From assembly GCA_026225945.1 (NCBI GenBank), contig JAMJFZ010001074.1, positions 743,001 through 807,000 on the forward strand: DNA of 64,000 nt, read 5' to 3'. Positions 24,225 through 35,382 of this stretch are shown here, piece by piece. A program made the translations under genes and the position numbers. Under the pieces are notes generated by a model. That model was not told the DNA's origin. It worked only from the letters and a program-made list of their open reading frames with translations, and searched no databases. The DNA is from Cricetomys ansorgei (Eukaryota > Chordata > Mammalia > Rodentia > Nesomyidae). Within the stretch, counting starts at the first letter, position 1. Every line of letters begins with the position of its first letter.

Positions 24225-24296
24225 CCACGTCAGCGCGCTTCTCTCCGCAAACACGTCACCCTCCGCTCACGTCACCCTGTGCGGGGGATGATGTCA
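24225..24296 (-). promoter_or_regulatory. Cluster of four CRE/ATF-type motifs
   Basis: On the minus strand: TGACGTGG (24225-24232), TGACGTG (24252-24258), TGACGTG (24268-24274) and TGACATCA (24289-24296). These resemble sites for CREB/ATF-family factors. The first also fits the ATF6/XBP1 core TGACGTGG. They sit directly upstream of the TATA-like element on the same strand, which suggests cAMP- or stress-responsive control. That is inferred, not shown. Confidence 0.75.
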
Positions 24297-24660
24297 CGCG
24301 GCCGGAAGTACTGCTAAATTAGGGAAGGAGCAGGGCGGGGGGACAAGGGGGAGGAGGGCTGGGCGAGCTGCTCGGTGCCCACCTACCCTCGCTTCTTAAA
24401 GGCCAAAAGCGCCGGAGCCGGTCGGCGGAGAGCTGGCGAAGGAAGCGGCGGGAGGAGGCTTCCTTGGCACACGTGTGCCAAACGCGAGTGAATCACTCCT
24501 AGCAACAGTGCCGAAGTGTCGCCGGTAAAGTCCTGGCTCCCGCTGGGTTTGCAGCAGCATCCCCGGGGCTGCTCGCACCCCAGCCTGCAGGAACGTGTGG
24601 GAGGGAGACTGATCGCTCCTGGCAGACTTGGGGGAAATCACCGTTCATTTTGGGAGTCAT

Positions 24661-25377
24661 AAATACCGTTCTGAACATAGCCAACTTTTAAACTTTTCCC
24701 CCCCTCGTAATGGCATGGACTTCAATTTTTTTTTTTTTTTCTTTTAAGTGCAGTTAGGAACAAACTTCCTGTTTCAAAGGATAGTAATTAAAGCAGAGGG
24801 AGGTTCCCAAACGTTCTAAATGTTGCCTCTCGCATCATAGCCATGGTTCGGTATGGCATAATGAGTCAAATTCATTAAAATGAAACTTAGTTCCCGCAAA
24901 TGCCAATGACTTACTCAGTTCTGACTTACCAAGACTGTGAGTTACAGTCCGGAAACAAAGCCCTATCACCCAGACCTTTCTTATTAACACAAGCATGTAT
25001 TTGGGTTACTTATTAATTTTTGGGTCTTGTAAGCACAAAACTCTTTGTACTCGAGTACATTTTCATTTTCTGTATGGCAAGGATGATTAGCCATCCATAA
25101 ATTTATAGCTATATATGTGAAATCGTGTTTTTTAAATCATAAAGTTTTAAAAATGGTCTCATTATCTTAAGACGGCCTTTTACTAGGTAGCTTCACAAAA
25201 TGAACTTTGCTTTTATTTTGATTAGACTTGACAATAGTGGCCCAGAAATAGAATTGCTGCACATTGCTAAAGGCCATTACTTCTTCAGTTACTCTATAAA
25301 GTCAATAACCATATTTTACAAACGAAAGTCATTTGAAATTAAACAGAATATTCAAAACCTGAAGTGACCTGGCGAAT
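24661..25377. other. Unassigned flank right of the island
   Basis: AT-rich; a T-run lies at 24727-24740. No exon or repeat recognised. Confidence 0.4.
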
Positions 25378-25480
25378 CCAGAACATAATAGTTTAGCCCA
25401 AGCTGACTTTGGACTCCAGATTCTCCTGCCTGCTTTTTTCCTGAGCAATGCAAGTACAAGGGTATCACATGCTTACTTAC
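25378..25480 (-). mobile_element. Possible old B1/PB1 SINE, antisense
   Basis: Weak antisense B1 order ('agcccaagctgactttggac', 'attctcctgcctgc', 'caagtacaagggtatcacat'). Highly diverged. Confidence 0.4.
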
Positions 25481-25542
25481 CATGTGTGGTTTTTAATACA
25501 TGTTTTTAATGTTAACACCTGATTCTGGATTAAAGAACAACG

Positions 25543-25608
25543 AGTTTTGTTTTTTGTTTGTTTGTTTTTGGGTTTGTTTGTTTGTTTTTTGTTTTTTGTT
25601 TTTTTTTG
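25543..25608. repeat. (TTTG)n/T-rich simple repeat
   Basis: GTTT/TTTTG-unit tract. A low-complexity open frame on the other strand is lysine/asparagine-rich and not a gene. Confidence 0.9.
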
Positions 25609-25803
25609 CATTGACATTTTCTTGCTAGAGTTTGGAACCCAAGAGTAAAAGGACACTGGCAAAACCTGTTAGGACCAATTTGCAACTGACCATACTGTCT
25701 GGACATTTGTCTTCACATTGTAAAATTATGATATTGCTTTAAGTTTGAAATGTTAAAAACGCTGAAAGTTTCTTTTCTTTTTTCTCACATGTATAGATTT
25801 GTG

Positions 25804-25806
<3 letters not shown>

Positions 25807-25842
<36 letters not shown>

Positions 25843-26110
25843 TTGGCATATGTGTACATGACAAGAGTGGAGGGCAGAGGTTTGATGTCAGGAGTCTTCC
25901 TTGATTGCTGTCCACTTTACTGATTGGGGGACAGTCTGTCTCTCAGCTAAACTAAGAGCTCATAAGCAGGGCTAGTCTAGCTAGCCAGCTTACTCTGAGC
26001 ATGGGGTCTCTACCTTCCAGGGCTGGAATTATAATATAGGTGGGCTGCCAGTCTGCTCAGCTCTTACTGATGCAGCAGATCTCAGCTCCGATCCTAACAC
26101 TTGTGTAGTA
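25807..26110 (-). mobile_element. B4-type SINE, antisense, with (TG)n tail
   Basis: A (TG)n run at 25807-25834 and 'gtacatgacaagagtggagg' are followed by 'ggtttgatgtcaggagtctt', 'ccttgattgctgtccacttt' and 'ggctggaattataatatagg', the antisense order of the ID/B1 composite SINE. The TG run is the complement of the CA-rich SINE tail. Confidence 0.7.
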
Positions 26111-29100
26111 ACTAAGGGCTATTGTGTTTTTTTTTTCTAAATAAAAGTTATAATGAAAGGTTAATGAAGAGCACATATCTGCTTGCCAGTTTGTCTAATA
26201 TGTATATCATCATTCCGATAGAAACTGGTACTAAGTTACATTACAGAAATATTGAGCTTTTTATTTAAATATAAAATACTAAAACAATAAAAAACTGTCA
26301 TTCTTCAAATGATGTCATCTTTGATCCCTGCAATTAAAATAAAAATTGTTATTACTCTCTAAAAATGCCAAAAAAAAAAAAAGTCTCTAAAAATGACTTC
26401 CCATCTGAACTAATTTTTTTCTTTCTTGGTCTTTCTATGTTAATTAACTCTTATTTTACCATTTTCAAACTCTTCATTCAAGACTACCGTTACAACTTCC
26501 TCCCATTTGTATTCTTTACCAAACTCATTTCTCCCCAGCTGCCAAGACAGCCTATGAGCTGCTTCTGTGCCTTTGGAGTACCAGCCCTTCCTCAGTCTCT
26601 GCTTTTCACAGGGACAGTCTTTCTTCTCATCTGCCTTTTCCCATTTGAAAGAAAGCAAAGTTTTTGTATGTAAACCTAATGGTTCACTGTGTTAAAATTA
26701 TTCAGAATGTATGTGATCATTTCAGCCTCTTATTCTGAAAGATTCTAACTATAACTGACTAGTTTTTCCCCATTTGTGTGAGAGTCACATATCAGGGAGT
26801 AGTTGTGTGTCTGTAGCTAAAGGTATAAGACCTTGCAACATACAATATGAGATATGTCCTCAGAAAAATTAAAGCTCTTTCTTCCCCTGCTTGAAAACAA
26901 CTCCAGCGCACTTTTGAGAGAGAGGAGCCAGAGAACCGTTATAAAAGGCTTTTCATCCAACAGTAAATATCTTTTCCCGTAAAATGAGCTATGAGACCAT
27001 TAAGTCCAACTCTAATTTCTTTGTTTTTTCCTAAGTATTAAACTTCCTAGAAAGGAATGAGTTTCTCTCACCGGAAGAGGAAGAAAGTACTTCAGCAGCA
27101 TTTCAGTTTTATAACAGTTCCTGTTTCCCACTATGCTCTCGAATTTGTGGGGCGGTTTATGAATACCCTCTGATTTTAGAATCTGTGGGCGAAGGCATCT
27201 GTTTCAGTTTCTGAGTTTACTTCCATGCCCTTAGCAGGAGACGGTAGTCTCCAATAGGATGTTCATAGATGTGTCATGAGATAGGTCTTTTTCAATGAAA
27301 AGTCATTCATGAGCTAGAAAAAAAAGTGCAGAAAAGAGAAGTAAAGCCAGATTTTATTTTTAATTGACTAACATTAGATAATAGCAACTCCCTTTGGAGT
27401 ACCCTATTTTTAATCACAAAATATCACTGTCACATCAAATAAAGTCATAAGCAGAGATTAGGTCCCCAGCAATGGGAATCCCACTAGCTTATAAAAATTA
27501 ATTATTAAGAAACTAACCAGCAAAAACTAAAAATAATGACAAGAAAAGAGTGAAAAAGTAGGGGAAAAATTTAGTGGTGCTAAAAAGTCTCATTACACAT
27601 GCACCATGATTTAGCACACTCAGGCAGGCCATCATTAACTTGAGCTGGCTTGTATAAAGCCACCTTTTACTAGTATTACCAGTCTTGTTCTCCGCAGAAA
27701 TAGGGTAGTTGAAAAGCCTTTTTCAAAGGAATCTCAATTAAAAAAAAAAAAAAAAACCAGCTTCAAGAGTGGGAATAGAAAGGCTTGGCTTCTCCAAAGT
27801 GAATTCTTCAGGACAGATTTCCTCGTCTGAGAGCATCTGTACTTTTTTTCTTTTAAACAGAATGGTTTGTGGATTGTAGAGGGAGAGAGACTCGAGAATT
27901 ACCCATAGAAAAACTGTGCTGTAGGACATGGGAAATGATCTCATGGCACTCTCCCCTCCCTGCTTTGATGCTTATTGTAATCTCGTTGCTGATTTTCCAA
28001 ATGTGGTCTGAGGAATACAAACACAATCCTAGACTTGTAAAGAAGATTCTGGATGATTTCCAGTCAGGTGCTGTTATGGGCCTAAATAGAAGAGAGGAAA
28101 TAATAATAATAATCCCACAATTAGAGGAGGTTGATATGCAGTGTATTTGTAATTTTTTAAATATTCAGGGGATATAGTGCCTTTCCAAATTTACCTGGCT
28201 TCGCTGTTTTCTTGGACATTTGAAGCAGCAGTCACAGAGAACAGGCTGGGAAAGCATGCAGATCTTCAGGGAACTACAGTGAAGAATGTAGAGGGTAGCA
28301 CTTGTGTAGTTACTTAGAATGGAGGAATGCTGTGGAAGCTGATTGCCATGGTAACCAATAATCTTTTTCCTGAATGGGGAAACAGAACAACCATGAGGAA
28401 AATATTTTAAATGAGCTACCTCATTTTGTGACTCTCGGTGCCAGCTAGGAGAGAAACAGCACCCAAGGTATTCAGGACAGCCGTGCTTGTAAAAGGAAAT
28501 TGCCTTCTGTTCAGAGAAATGAGGCTGAAGCTGCTTATAATTGGCAAAAGACTCTGACACGCCTGGAGCTGACAGAAGCGATACCTAGAACCTCTGATAA
28601 AGGTTCTCTCCGGCATAAACGGTCAGAAACATTCTGACCCTTTGAAGGTTTCAGCCATAATATTTCAAGAGTTGTTTATGAGGATTTTATTTATTTTCAT
28701 CTAGTGCAGATAGTAATTGCTTTAAATACTACATTGGAATTAGTATATATAACCAACGGCTTATGTACACACAGATCGATGAGAGACAGATGACAGACAC
28801 TTTTTATAGGACTTAGTACTTGTAGTTTATGGAAATCAAAAAGTCCCAATCTGCACATTGGAGAACCAAGGGTCTGGCATTATCATTCATTCTGAGCCTT
28901 AAAGACCCGAGAACCAGGGAAGCAATTAGTGTCACTGTTAGGCCAGATTTAAAACCCCGAGAACCTGTGATTCTGATGTCTCGGGACAGGGGATGATTGT
29001 CCAGACTCCAGTGTAGGAAATCGTGTTTTCCTCTGTCATTTTGTTCTGTGCAGGCCATCCATAAATTAGACGGTGCCTGGAGAAGGTAGATCTGTTTTAG

Positions 29101-29587
29101 TAAGACCACTGATTTAAATGACTCTCTTTACGTAGGACTTAGACATTCCCACAAATAATGATTTACCAGTTATCTGGATGCCCCTTCCCAGACTTCCAGA
29201 CTTCCTATTCAGACAAAGAGCATCCAAAGAAAGAAAGGAGGGGGAAGCATGCAGTTCCCCCTTTATTCCTGCTTATCAGGGAAAACAATCTCTCATGATG
29301 TCTCCCCCAAATTCTTAGATTGTATACCCATCCCTGTATCATTGGCAATTTTGGACAGGATTTTCACAACTGAATTAGATACGATGGTTCAATCCCTGGA
29401 TCTATGTGTTGTAACTGCACAAAATTCAGTATTCTGCAGCAAAACCGAAGGATCAATGCTTGTTGGACAAGACGAGCAAACCACACGTTCAGAAAGAAAA
29501 AAATAAAAAGCTGGGAATAAAACAAACTAATGAAAAACCTGCACAATGAAAATGTCACCATTTTTTATCTAAAGTGTTTGTGTGTTA
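26111..29587. other. Mostly unique sequence, no gene recognised
   Basis: About 3.5 kb. A-runs lie at 26370-26381 and 27739-27756. The longest open frame (28165-28560, minus, 131 codons) is not recognised and has no supporting context. A possible MIR-like patch lies near 28850-29000. Confidence 0.4.
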
Positions 29588-29823
29588 GGAATGTGTACGC
29601 ACATACATGTGTGCTGGCAGTGCACACTCGTGTATGTGAGAAGGCTATCTCACATACTGATAGGTCATTGTTTTGGCTCATCATCGGACTGTCTCTGCCT
29701 ACCTACGCTGGGCTTCTGGGTATGATTAGCATCCCCAGCTTTTACATGGTCCCTGGAATTTTGGCTTGGGTCCTCTTGCTTTTCCAGCAAGTAGCCTTAC
29801 CCGTTGAGTCATCTCTCCAGTCT
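29588..29823 (-). mobile_element. B4-type SINE, antisense
   Basis: Antisense order: TG/CA-rich lead, 'gactgtctctgcctacctac', 'ggtccctggaattttggctt', 'gcaagtagccttacccgttg', 'agtcatctctccag'. It abuts the L1 fragment to its right. Confidence 0.7.
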
Positions 29824-29824
29824 C

Positions 29825-30692
29825 ACAATGAAAACTTTAATAAAACACTGAAGAAAAAAAGATGGATAAATGATACTAAAACTGGAAAGATCTCTTTCGC
29901 TTGCAGAATTAACATTGTGAAAGTATCTGTACTGCCAAAAGTGTTTAATGCATCCAGAGCAATCCCCGTCAAAATTCCAAAGACATTTTTCACAGAACTA
30001 GAAAAGACAATCCCAAGTTTCATAATCAAGCATAAAAGACCCCAAAGAGCCAAGGCAATCCTGAGAGAAAAAAAATCAGTGTTGGAGGTATCAAAATACT
30101 GAATTTTAAGTTACCCTGCAGATCCATAGCCATAAAAATAATATGGTATTGGAACAAAGACAGACACATGGATCAATGGAATAGAATAGGGGCCCCAAAG
30201 TAAATTTACATAGCCACAGCCAACTTGTTTTCGAAAGAATTGCCAAAAGCACACATTGATTGGAGAAAAGACAGCTTCTTTAACAAACGGTTCTGGGAAA
30301 GCTGGATATCCACGTGTAGAACAACGAAGCTATTTCTTACCTTGTGTAAGAATACATTAAAAATGTGTTAAAGACCTTAATGTAAGGCCTGAAAGTGCAG
30401 CTGCCAAAGGAAAACACTTCAGGGTACAGGTACAGCCAGGGACTTTCCCAAAGACAGCTCTAAAAGCTCAGAAAATAATGACAATAATCGATTGTATGGG
30501 CTTGAAAACCTGCACAGCAAGGAAAACAGGGTGAAGAGGCGGTCTAGAGAATTGGAGAAGATCATTGCCTGCTATACGTCTGATAGGAGCTTAATAGCTA
30601 GAATCTGTAAAGGCCTATTGAAAAATAGACAAATGATCCAATCAATAAATGGACAAAAAAAAATGAACAGAAATGTCTCAAAAGATGAATAG
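29825..30692 (+). mobile_element. L1 ORF2 3' fragment (broken)
   Basis: Sense L1 ORF2 sequence, recognisable from the stretches encoding the 'INIVKVSVLPKVFNA' and 'AIPVKIPKTFFTELEKTI' type segments, and the later nucleotide order 'ggtattggaacaaagacaga', 'gatcaatggaatagaatagg'. The reading frame is interrupted by stops and shifts, so it is a dead fragment of the reverse-transcriptase ORF's C-terminal part. Confidence 0.9.
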
Positions 30693-30890
30693 GGCTGGAG
30701 AGATGGCTCAATCAGTATAGTGCTTACTGCAAAAATTTTGATACCCAGCATGCATGTAAAAGCCAGGTTTGGCGTTCTAGGAAGTAGAGACAGGAGGATG
30801 TCAGGGACTCCCTGGCCAGCTAGTTTATCCAATTGGTTTAGTTTCATGTTAAGTGAGAGACCCCGCCCCGCAAATAAACAAACAAATAAA
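30693..30890 (+). mobile_element. B4-type SINE
   Basis: Head 'gggctggagagatggctcaa', middle 'gacaggaggatgtcagggac', 'ggccagctagtttatccaat' and 'agtgagagaccccg', then an A-rich tail. It abuts the L1 fragment. Confidence 0.85.
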
Positions 30891-30897
30891 TCATAAG

Positions 30898-31100
30898 GTT
30901 GGGACTAGAGAGATGGTCCAGAGTTAAGAACACTGGCTGCTCTTTCAGAGGATCCAGGTTCAATTCCCAGCACCATCTGTCAGCTGACAACCACCTGTAA
31001 GTCTAGTTCCAGAGGATCTGACACTCCAGAGGCACTGGCCACGTACATGGTGCATAGATATATATGCAGACAAAATACCCATATGCATAAAGTTAATAAT
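30898..31100 (+). mobile_element. B2/B3 SINE
   Basis: Head 'ttgggactagagagatggtc', then 'gaacactggctgctctttca', 'ggttcaattcccagcaccat' and 'gcagacaaaatacccatatg'. Confidence 0.92.
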
Positions 31101-31198
31101 TTTCTGAACGTGGAGAATGATAGAAGAAGGTACCTCTTGTCAACCTCTGCCCACCCCCTACATACACATATATGGACATGGGGATCCAGAAACACATT

Positions 31199-31200
31199 CA

Positions 31201-31232
<32 letters not shown>

Positions 31233-31240
31233 ACACACAA
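31199..31240. repeat. (CA)n microsatellite
   Basis: About 20 CA units with one interruption. Confidence 0.95.
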
Positions 31241-31563
31241 ACCCCTCAGGAACCTTTCCTATCTCCTCTCAAAAGCACATAGAAAGACAGTGTCTGGCAT
31301 ACATTGGGTGCTTGGTAAGTTGTTATACGCTGAATTAACTGTTATCATTTTCTGCCATCCTTAAGCAGAAATTAATTGTATCGGGTTTCTTAACCATTTA
31401 GAGAAACACCAGAATCTGGAGTAACTAGACCACAGGGATTTAGAAGAGTGGTCATACATAGCTCAGGAAAACTTAGGAGGCTGAGGTCCCAGGAAACTAA
31501 AATTAGGTACTTTTAAGAGTGCTCAATAGGGATATTCCCTTTACAAAGATAGGATAGGTAGGG

Positions 31564-31606
<43 letters not shown>

Positions 31607-31984
31607 CAGGACCTGGCCCAGTAAGATACCCCCCACCCCTTTCTAGGCTTCACAGGTCAGGAAAAGAAAGCAGGGACTGGAACCCAGAGACAGAGAAGGC
31701 AGCCTGGGCAGCTGTGTCCTTTGTTTAAGAGTCACAACCATCGCACAGAGATCTGGTAAGTGGGCAGTGGACCTCATTCCCCAGTCCTCCCTCTGCTGGT
31801 GTCACTCTTAGAGTTGGCAGACAGGAAGCTAAGGAGAGCCGTGGTTGTCATCCTGGTACGGAGAGTGCAGGGTAAGTCTGGAGGGACAGACAGAAGACAG
31901 GCAGGCCAAGTTATGTTCAATCTGCCAGTCATAAGAAATCAGTTATTTTCTAGTTCAGCACATGGGAAGACAAGCTCATCTGCA
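31241..31984. other. Unassigned sequence with a (GA)n tract
   Basis: Includes an uninterrupted (GA)n run at 31567-31603. No gene recognised. Confidence 0.45.
31567..31603. repeat. (GA)n microsatellite
   Basis: About 18 perfect GA units; a homopurine tract able in principle to form triplex DNA. Confidence 0.95.
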
Positions 31985-32485
31985 CAGTAGGAATATAAAT
32001 TGGATATGCTTAGAAGATAGGAAAAAGTTTGACACAGCAGCTCTACCCCAAGGAATTTATTTTACGGATATATTTTCTTCAGTGTTCAAAGCAACATGTG
32101 CAAAGATTTTTTTTTTAATAGTTCTTTACATGGAAAAAGGATTCATCTATCTAGAACTGGCTAACTAAATGATGCCATAAAATAATAATGCATAAATAAA
32201 ATGCAGCTATCTAAAAAAAACAAAAAGCAAGATAGATCTTGAGAGTGCTGATCTGGAAAGATGCCTGATGCGGACGGAGATCCTGGGTGGACAATGAATT
32301 GTGGTTACCTTTAGGCCCTGTGAATGTAGATCTGAGAGTTAGAAATGAAGTTTCTTGTTTCGTTTTTCCTTTTTTTTTTTTCTTCCCCTTAATACTATTT
32401 GTATTGTTTGACTTCTTTTTACCAGAAGCATATAATATTTTAATAATATAGAACCAATCCAAGTTGTCTTAAATATTATTAAAGA
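31985..32485 (+). mobile_element. Ancient L1 (L1M type) 3' end
   Basis: Follows the old mammalian L1 3' order: 'gaatataaattggatatgct', 'tctaccccaaggaatttatt', 'agttctttacatggaaaaag', 'ggctaactaaatgatgccat', 'gtggttacctttaggccctg', then a T-rich stretch and 'gtattgtttgacttctttt'. Heavily diverged. Confidence 0.75.
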
Positions 32486-32740
32486 TACATTATTAAAGAT
32501 GCACGGGCCTGAAAAGATGGCCCCATGGGTAAAGTGTGCAGTTTAGGACCTGAGTTTACTCCCCATCGTCCACATGAGCTCTGAGTGAGGCAGTCTGTGC
32601 TTAGGATACCAGTACGGGGTGGGGGTGGGGGTGGAAGATGGGAGAGACAAAGGCAGAAGGCTCTTTTGGGTGTCTTTGGCCAGCCTGCCTATCAGCCTCC
32701 AGGGACACTGGAAGACCCTGCTTTTAGAAATAAGGTGGGA

Positions 32741-32918
32741 AGCTGGATGTGGTGGCACACACCTTTGATCCCAGCACTCAGGAAGCAGAGGCAGGCAGAT
32801 CTCTGTGAGTTCGAGGCCAGCCTGATCTACATAGAGAGTTCTAGGACAGCCAGAGCTGTACAATGACACCCTGTTTCAAACAAAACAAAAAACAAGAAAT
32901 AAACAAACAAACAAAATA
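32741..32918 (+). mobile_element. B1 SINE nested in the B4-type element
   Basis: Complete B1: 'agctggatgtggtggcacac', 'gatcccagcactcaggaagc', 'gagttcgaggccagcctgat', then an A-rich (CAAA)n tail. Confidence 0.94.
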
Positions 32919-33004
32919 ATGAGAAGTGATTGAGGAAGAATTTGTCTTCTGTCTTCCACATCCGCATGTATACACTTTCACCTACACACACATGCAAAAA
33001 TAAC

Positions 33005-33005
33005 A

Positions 33006-33034
<29 letters not shown>
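33005..33034. repeat. (CA)n microsatellite
   Basis: CA units grown from the 3' tail of the B4-type SINE. Confidence 0.9.
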
Positions 33035-33036
<2 letters not shown>

Positions 33037-33179
33037 AAAAAGAAAAAAATGCATGCAATGATACTTGCACTTGGGAGACAGGAAGGTTACAAGTTCGAAG
33101 CCATGCTGAATACTAAGATCCAAGTCCCGACTCAAAAAACCATTCAAAATCCAGTTATAGTACAATAGAACGAGACATT

Positions 33180-33640
33180 GATATGCATTTCCATTTCCTT
33201 CCTCCCTCGGATTGTTTTTTAAAGAAGACGTTGTGAGTTTACAAAATACATTTATAAAAGGAAGAAAATGATATAGCCCACTTTATTAGCCCCGTTATAC
33301 TCTTCGCTGATGAAATCCGAGCTGTGTATTGTTTTATGAGAGGTGCTCATGAAAAGACAGAGTGAAGCGGTGAGTACGAGAGAAGGCCCACGTGAGCATG
33401 GATGAAAGCAGGTGTTTGATTGGTTGACTTCACAGACAGTCTGGGACAAAGCATCGCTTTGGGCACACGCTCCGTGAAATGGCAACAGATCAATAGCGAC
33501 GATTGTTTCAGCTCAATATGAGAGCAAATGCAAAAATGATCAGATCTCTATCAATAGAATTGGTTTCCCGAAGAATAACCGGCTGTCTCTTCCTCCCTAG
33601 ATTCACCGAAGCATCAGTGAACTGTTGGACTAGTCGTTGG
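33180..33640. promoter_or_regulatory. Possible conserved non-coding element
   Basis: Repeat-free stretch with more CpG than its surroundings and dense motif-like strings: POU-type 'atgcaaa', two 'atcaata' copies about 70 bp apart and 'gtttgattggttgac'. No coding potential was recognised. The call rests only on texture, since conservation could not be tested. Confidence 0.25.
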
Positions 33641-33925
33641 GATGGTTTTGGGAACATGCTTTCATCGGAGGAGTAGAATGGAACACCTTAAGATCATGTT
33701 TTATTAAGAGACTTTATGGCAAGTCTGAGCAGACACCACACCTGCCCTCTACCATTAGCTTCTCTGGATCTTATCCTTCCAAGAAATCACCCTCTCCTGG
33801 AGTGTCATTGCCCACAGCCAACGTACAACTTACATCTGCCACTTTCTTCCATGTTTGTGTTTTATATCCAGCCTTCTGAAGAACTACATTTCTATGTTTT
33901 TTGTTTATTTATCTCCTTGTTTTAT

Positions 33926-33957
33926 CATCCTAATCCTCATCCTCATCCTCATCATCA
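33926..33957. repeat. (TCATCC)n-type short tandem repeat
   Basis: Roughly four CCTCAT units, immediately before an antisense SINE. Confidence 0.85.
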
Positions 33958-34085
33958 CTTTGAGACAGAGTAACTCAGGGTAGCCTAGAATTTACTATAA
34001 AGCCTCAGCTGGCCCCAAACTTGTGATCCTCCTGTTTTCATCCTCCTAAGATCTGGGATTAGAAGCATGTGCCACAAGCCAGCTT
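33958..34085 (-). mobile_element. B1/PB1-type SINE, antisense
   Basis: 'tttgagacagagtaactcag', 'ggccccaaacttgtgatcct', 'ctgggattagaagcatgtgc', the antisense B1 order. Confidence 0.75.
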
Positions 34086-34547
34086 CCATTGCCACATCCC
34101 TAAAAGTCAAATTCCTAAAACAAACTGAATAACTTAAATTCCCTAACTTGCCCCTTTGAGATTTTTCTAATTTCTGTACATGACAAGCCTAGCAACGCTA
34201 GAGAATTTGGCTAAGAAACAATAAGCCCTTCTAGAACCTCAACCGATGTATTATTTGTAGAGTTAACAGAAGAAAGCACAGAAGGTGTCATGTCTCTTGT
34301 CCTGTTGGACCGTGCAGAAACAAAGGGGACTCAATGACAGTGTATTGTGAGTGGCAGAATGCCCTGTTTCTAAGGAGCCAATTCCATGCTGCAGCTGGGC
34401 AGTTTAATAGACTACGACTGTAGCTAACAGTGGGAGGAAATATCATTTAATAAAGAATTTGGCTGGCCTTTGTTCCTAGCTCCTGGAAGGGAAATGAAAT
34501 CTCTAGAATTCCCAAGATGCAGAAGTGCCTTTATTATTTTTGGCGAT
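34086..34547. other. Unassigned sequence
   Basis: No feature recognised between the SINE and the MaLR LTR. Confidence 0.4.
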
Positions 34548-34893
34548 TGTTATGGTCTGAATGTGAAATGTCCCCCACAGGCTCAGCCATTTGAACACTT
34601 ATTTCCGTGCTGGTTTGGAAAGCTTGTTGAGCCTTTAGAAAGTCAAGCCTCGCAGGAGGAAGTGGGCCATGCAGCTACTCTGTAGTCTAAGGCTTACATG
34701 CTGTCCTCTCTTTGACCCCTGATCTACCCAGATGTGAACGAGCAGCTGCGTTAAGCTCCTTGTGCCACGAAGTTGTTGTCCCTCCCCTGACTGAAACTGT
34801 ATCCCTTCAAACTGTGAGTAAAAATAAACGCTTCTCTTTAGGTTGCTTCTTTCCAGACATTAGGTCCCACCAATGAGAAAAGAAACTAAAATT
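34548..34893 (+). mobile_element. MaLR LTR (ORR1/MT-like)
   Basis: Starts 'tgttatggtctgaatgtgaa', followed by 'atgtcccccacaggctca', the classic MaLR LTR opening. AATAAA is near the 3' end, then 'ggttgcttctttccagacat'. The end is degraded and no clean duplication is visible. Confidence 0.85.
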
Positions 34894-35376
34894 GAAATAA
34901 ATAGAGTCATTGCTATGATGAACTTGATCCTATGGTCAAAATATGTCACATATTTTAAAAATTTTTCATATATAGTTTGATTGGTATATAGTGACTATCA
35001 TTGTAAACAAAATCAAGTTAAATATATAAAAATACTGAAACTTCTCTATATAATTTTCATTATATTTCTCAAGTCTTAGATAAGTTGATGAAGTTTTCCT
35101 TTTTATCACAACTTCTCATAATTACTCTATGGAGAACTGGATTAAATTTAAGTAAAAATATTTGAAAATTTTAACATGACTATCTTAGATGAATATGTAT
35201 TAGTAATTTATAATATCTTGAAATTCCTATACCACACTTTAAAATAAAGCTGAGATAACATTTTTATTTCATACATTTAAAGGAAGAAAATTAAAATGTT
35301 CACCATATTTTATCTTGGAATATTTTGGGGTTTTTCTTTATATCTTTATGTACATTTTAAATTTTTTCAATTGATC
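34894..35376. other. AT-rich unassigned sequence
   Basis: No feature recognised. Confidence 0.4.
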
Positions 35377-35382
35377 ATGTAT

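Larger units (their letters stand above)
23280..24660. promoter_or_regulatory. CpG island promoter region
   Basis: Dense CpG and GC-box-type sequence such as 'ggggcggggcggggagcg', in sharp contrast with AT-rich flanks. The core is about 23340-24310 and a weaker shoulder runs to 24660. It contains an ETS-type 'ccggaagt' at 24302-24309 and an RFX-like 'cctagcaaca' at 24499-24508. The island spans a minus-strand first-exon candidate and its upstream control sites. The shoulder to the right could support weak divergent transcription, but I see no plus-strand exon. Confidence 0.93.
32505..33034 (+). mobile_element. B4-type SINE split by a B1 insertion
   Basis: The left part (32505-32740) has the head 'gggcctgaaaagatggcccc' and 'ggccagcctgcctatcagcc'. 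The right part (about 32919-33034) continues 'gagaagtgattgaggaagaa' and 'cttctgtcttccacatccgc' and ends in a CA tail. A B1 sits between them in the same orientation. Confidence 0.75.

Noticed and set aside
29530..30102. 190-codon plus-strand open frame
   Set aside because: It is a chance join of antisense SINE sequence and a broken L1 ORF2 segment, not a host gene.
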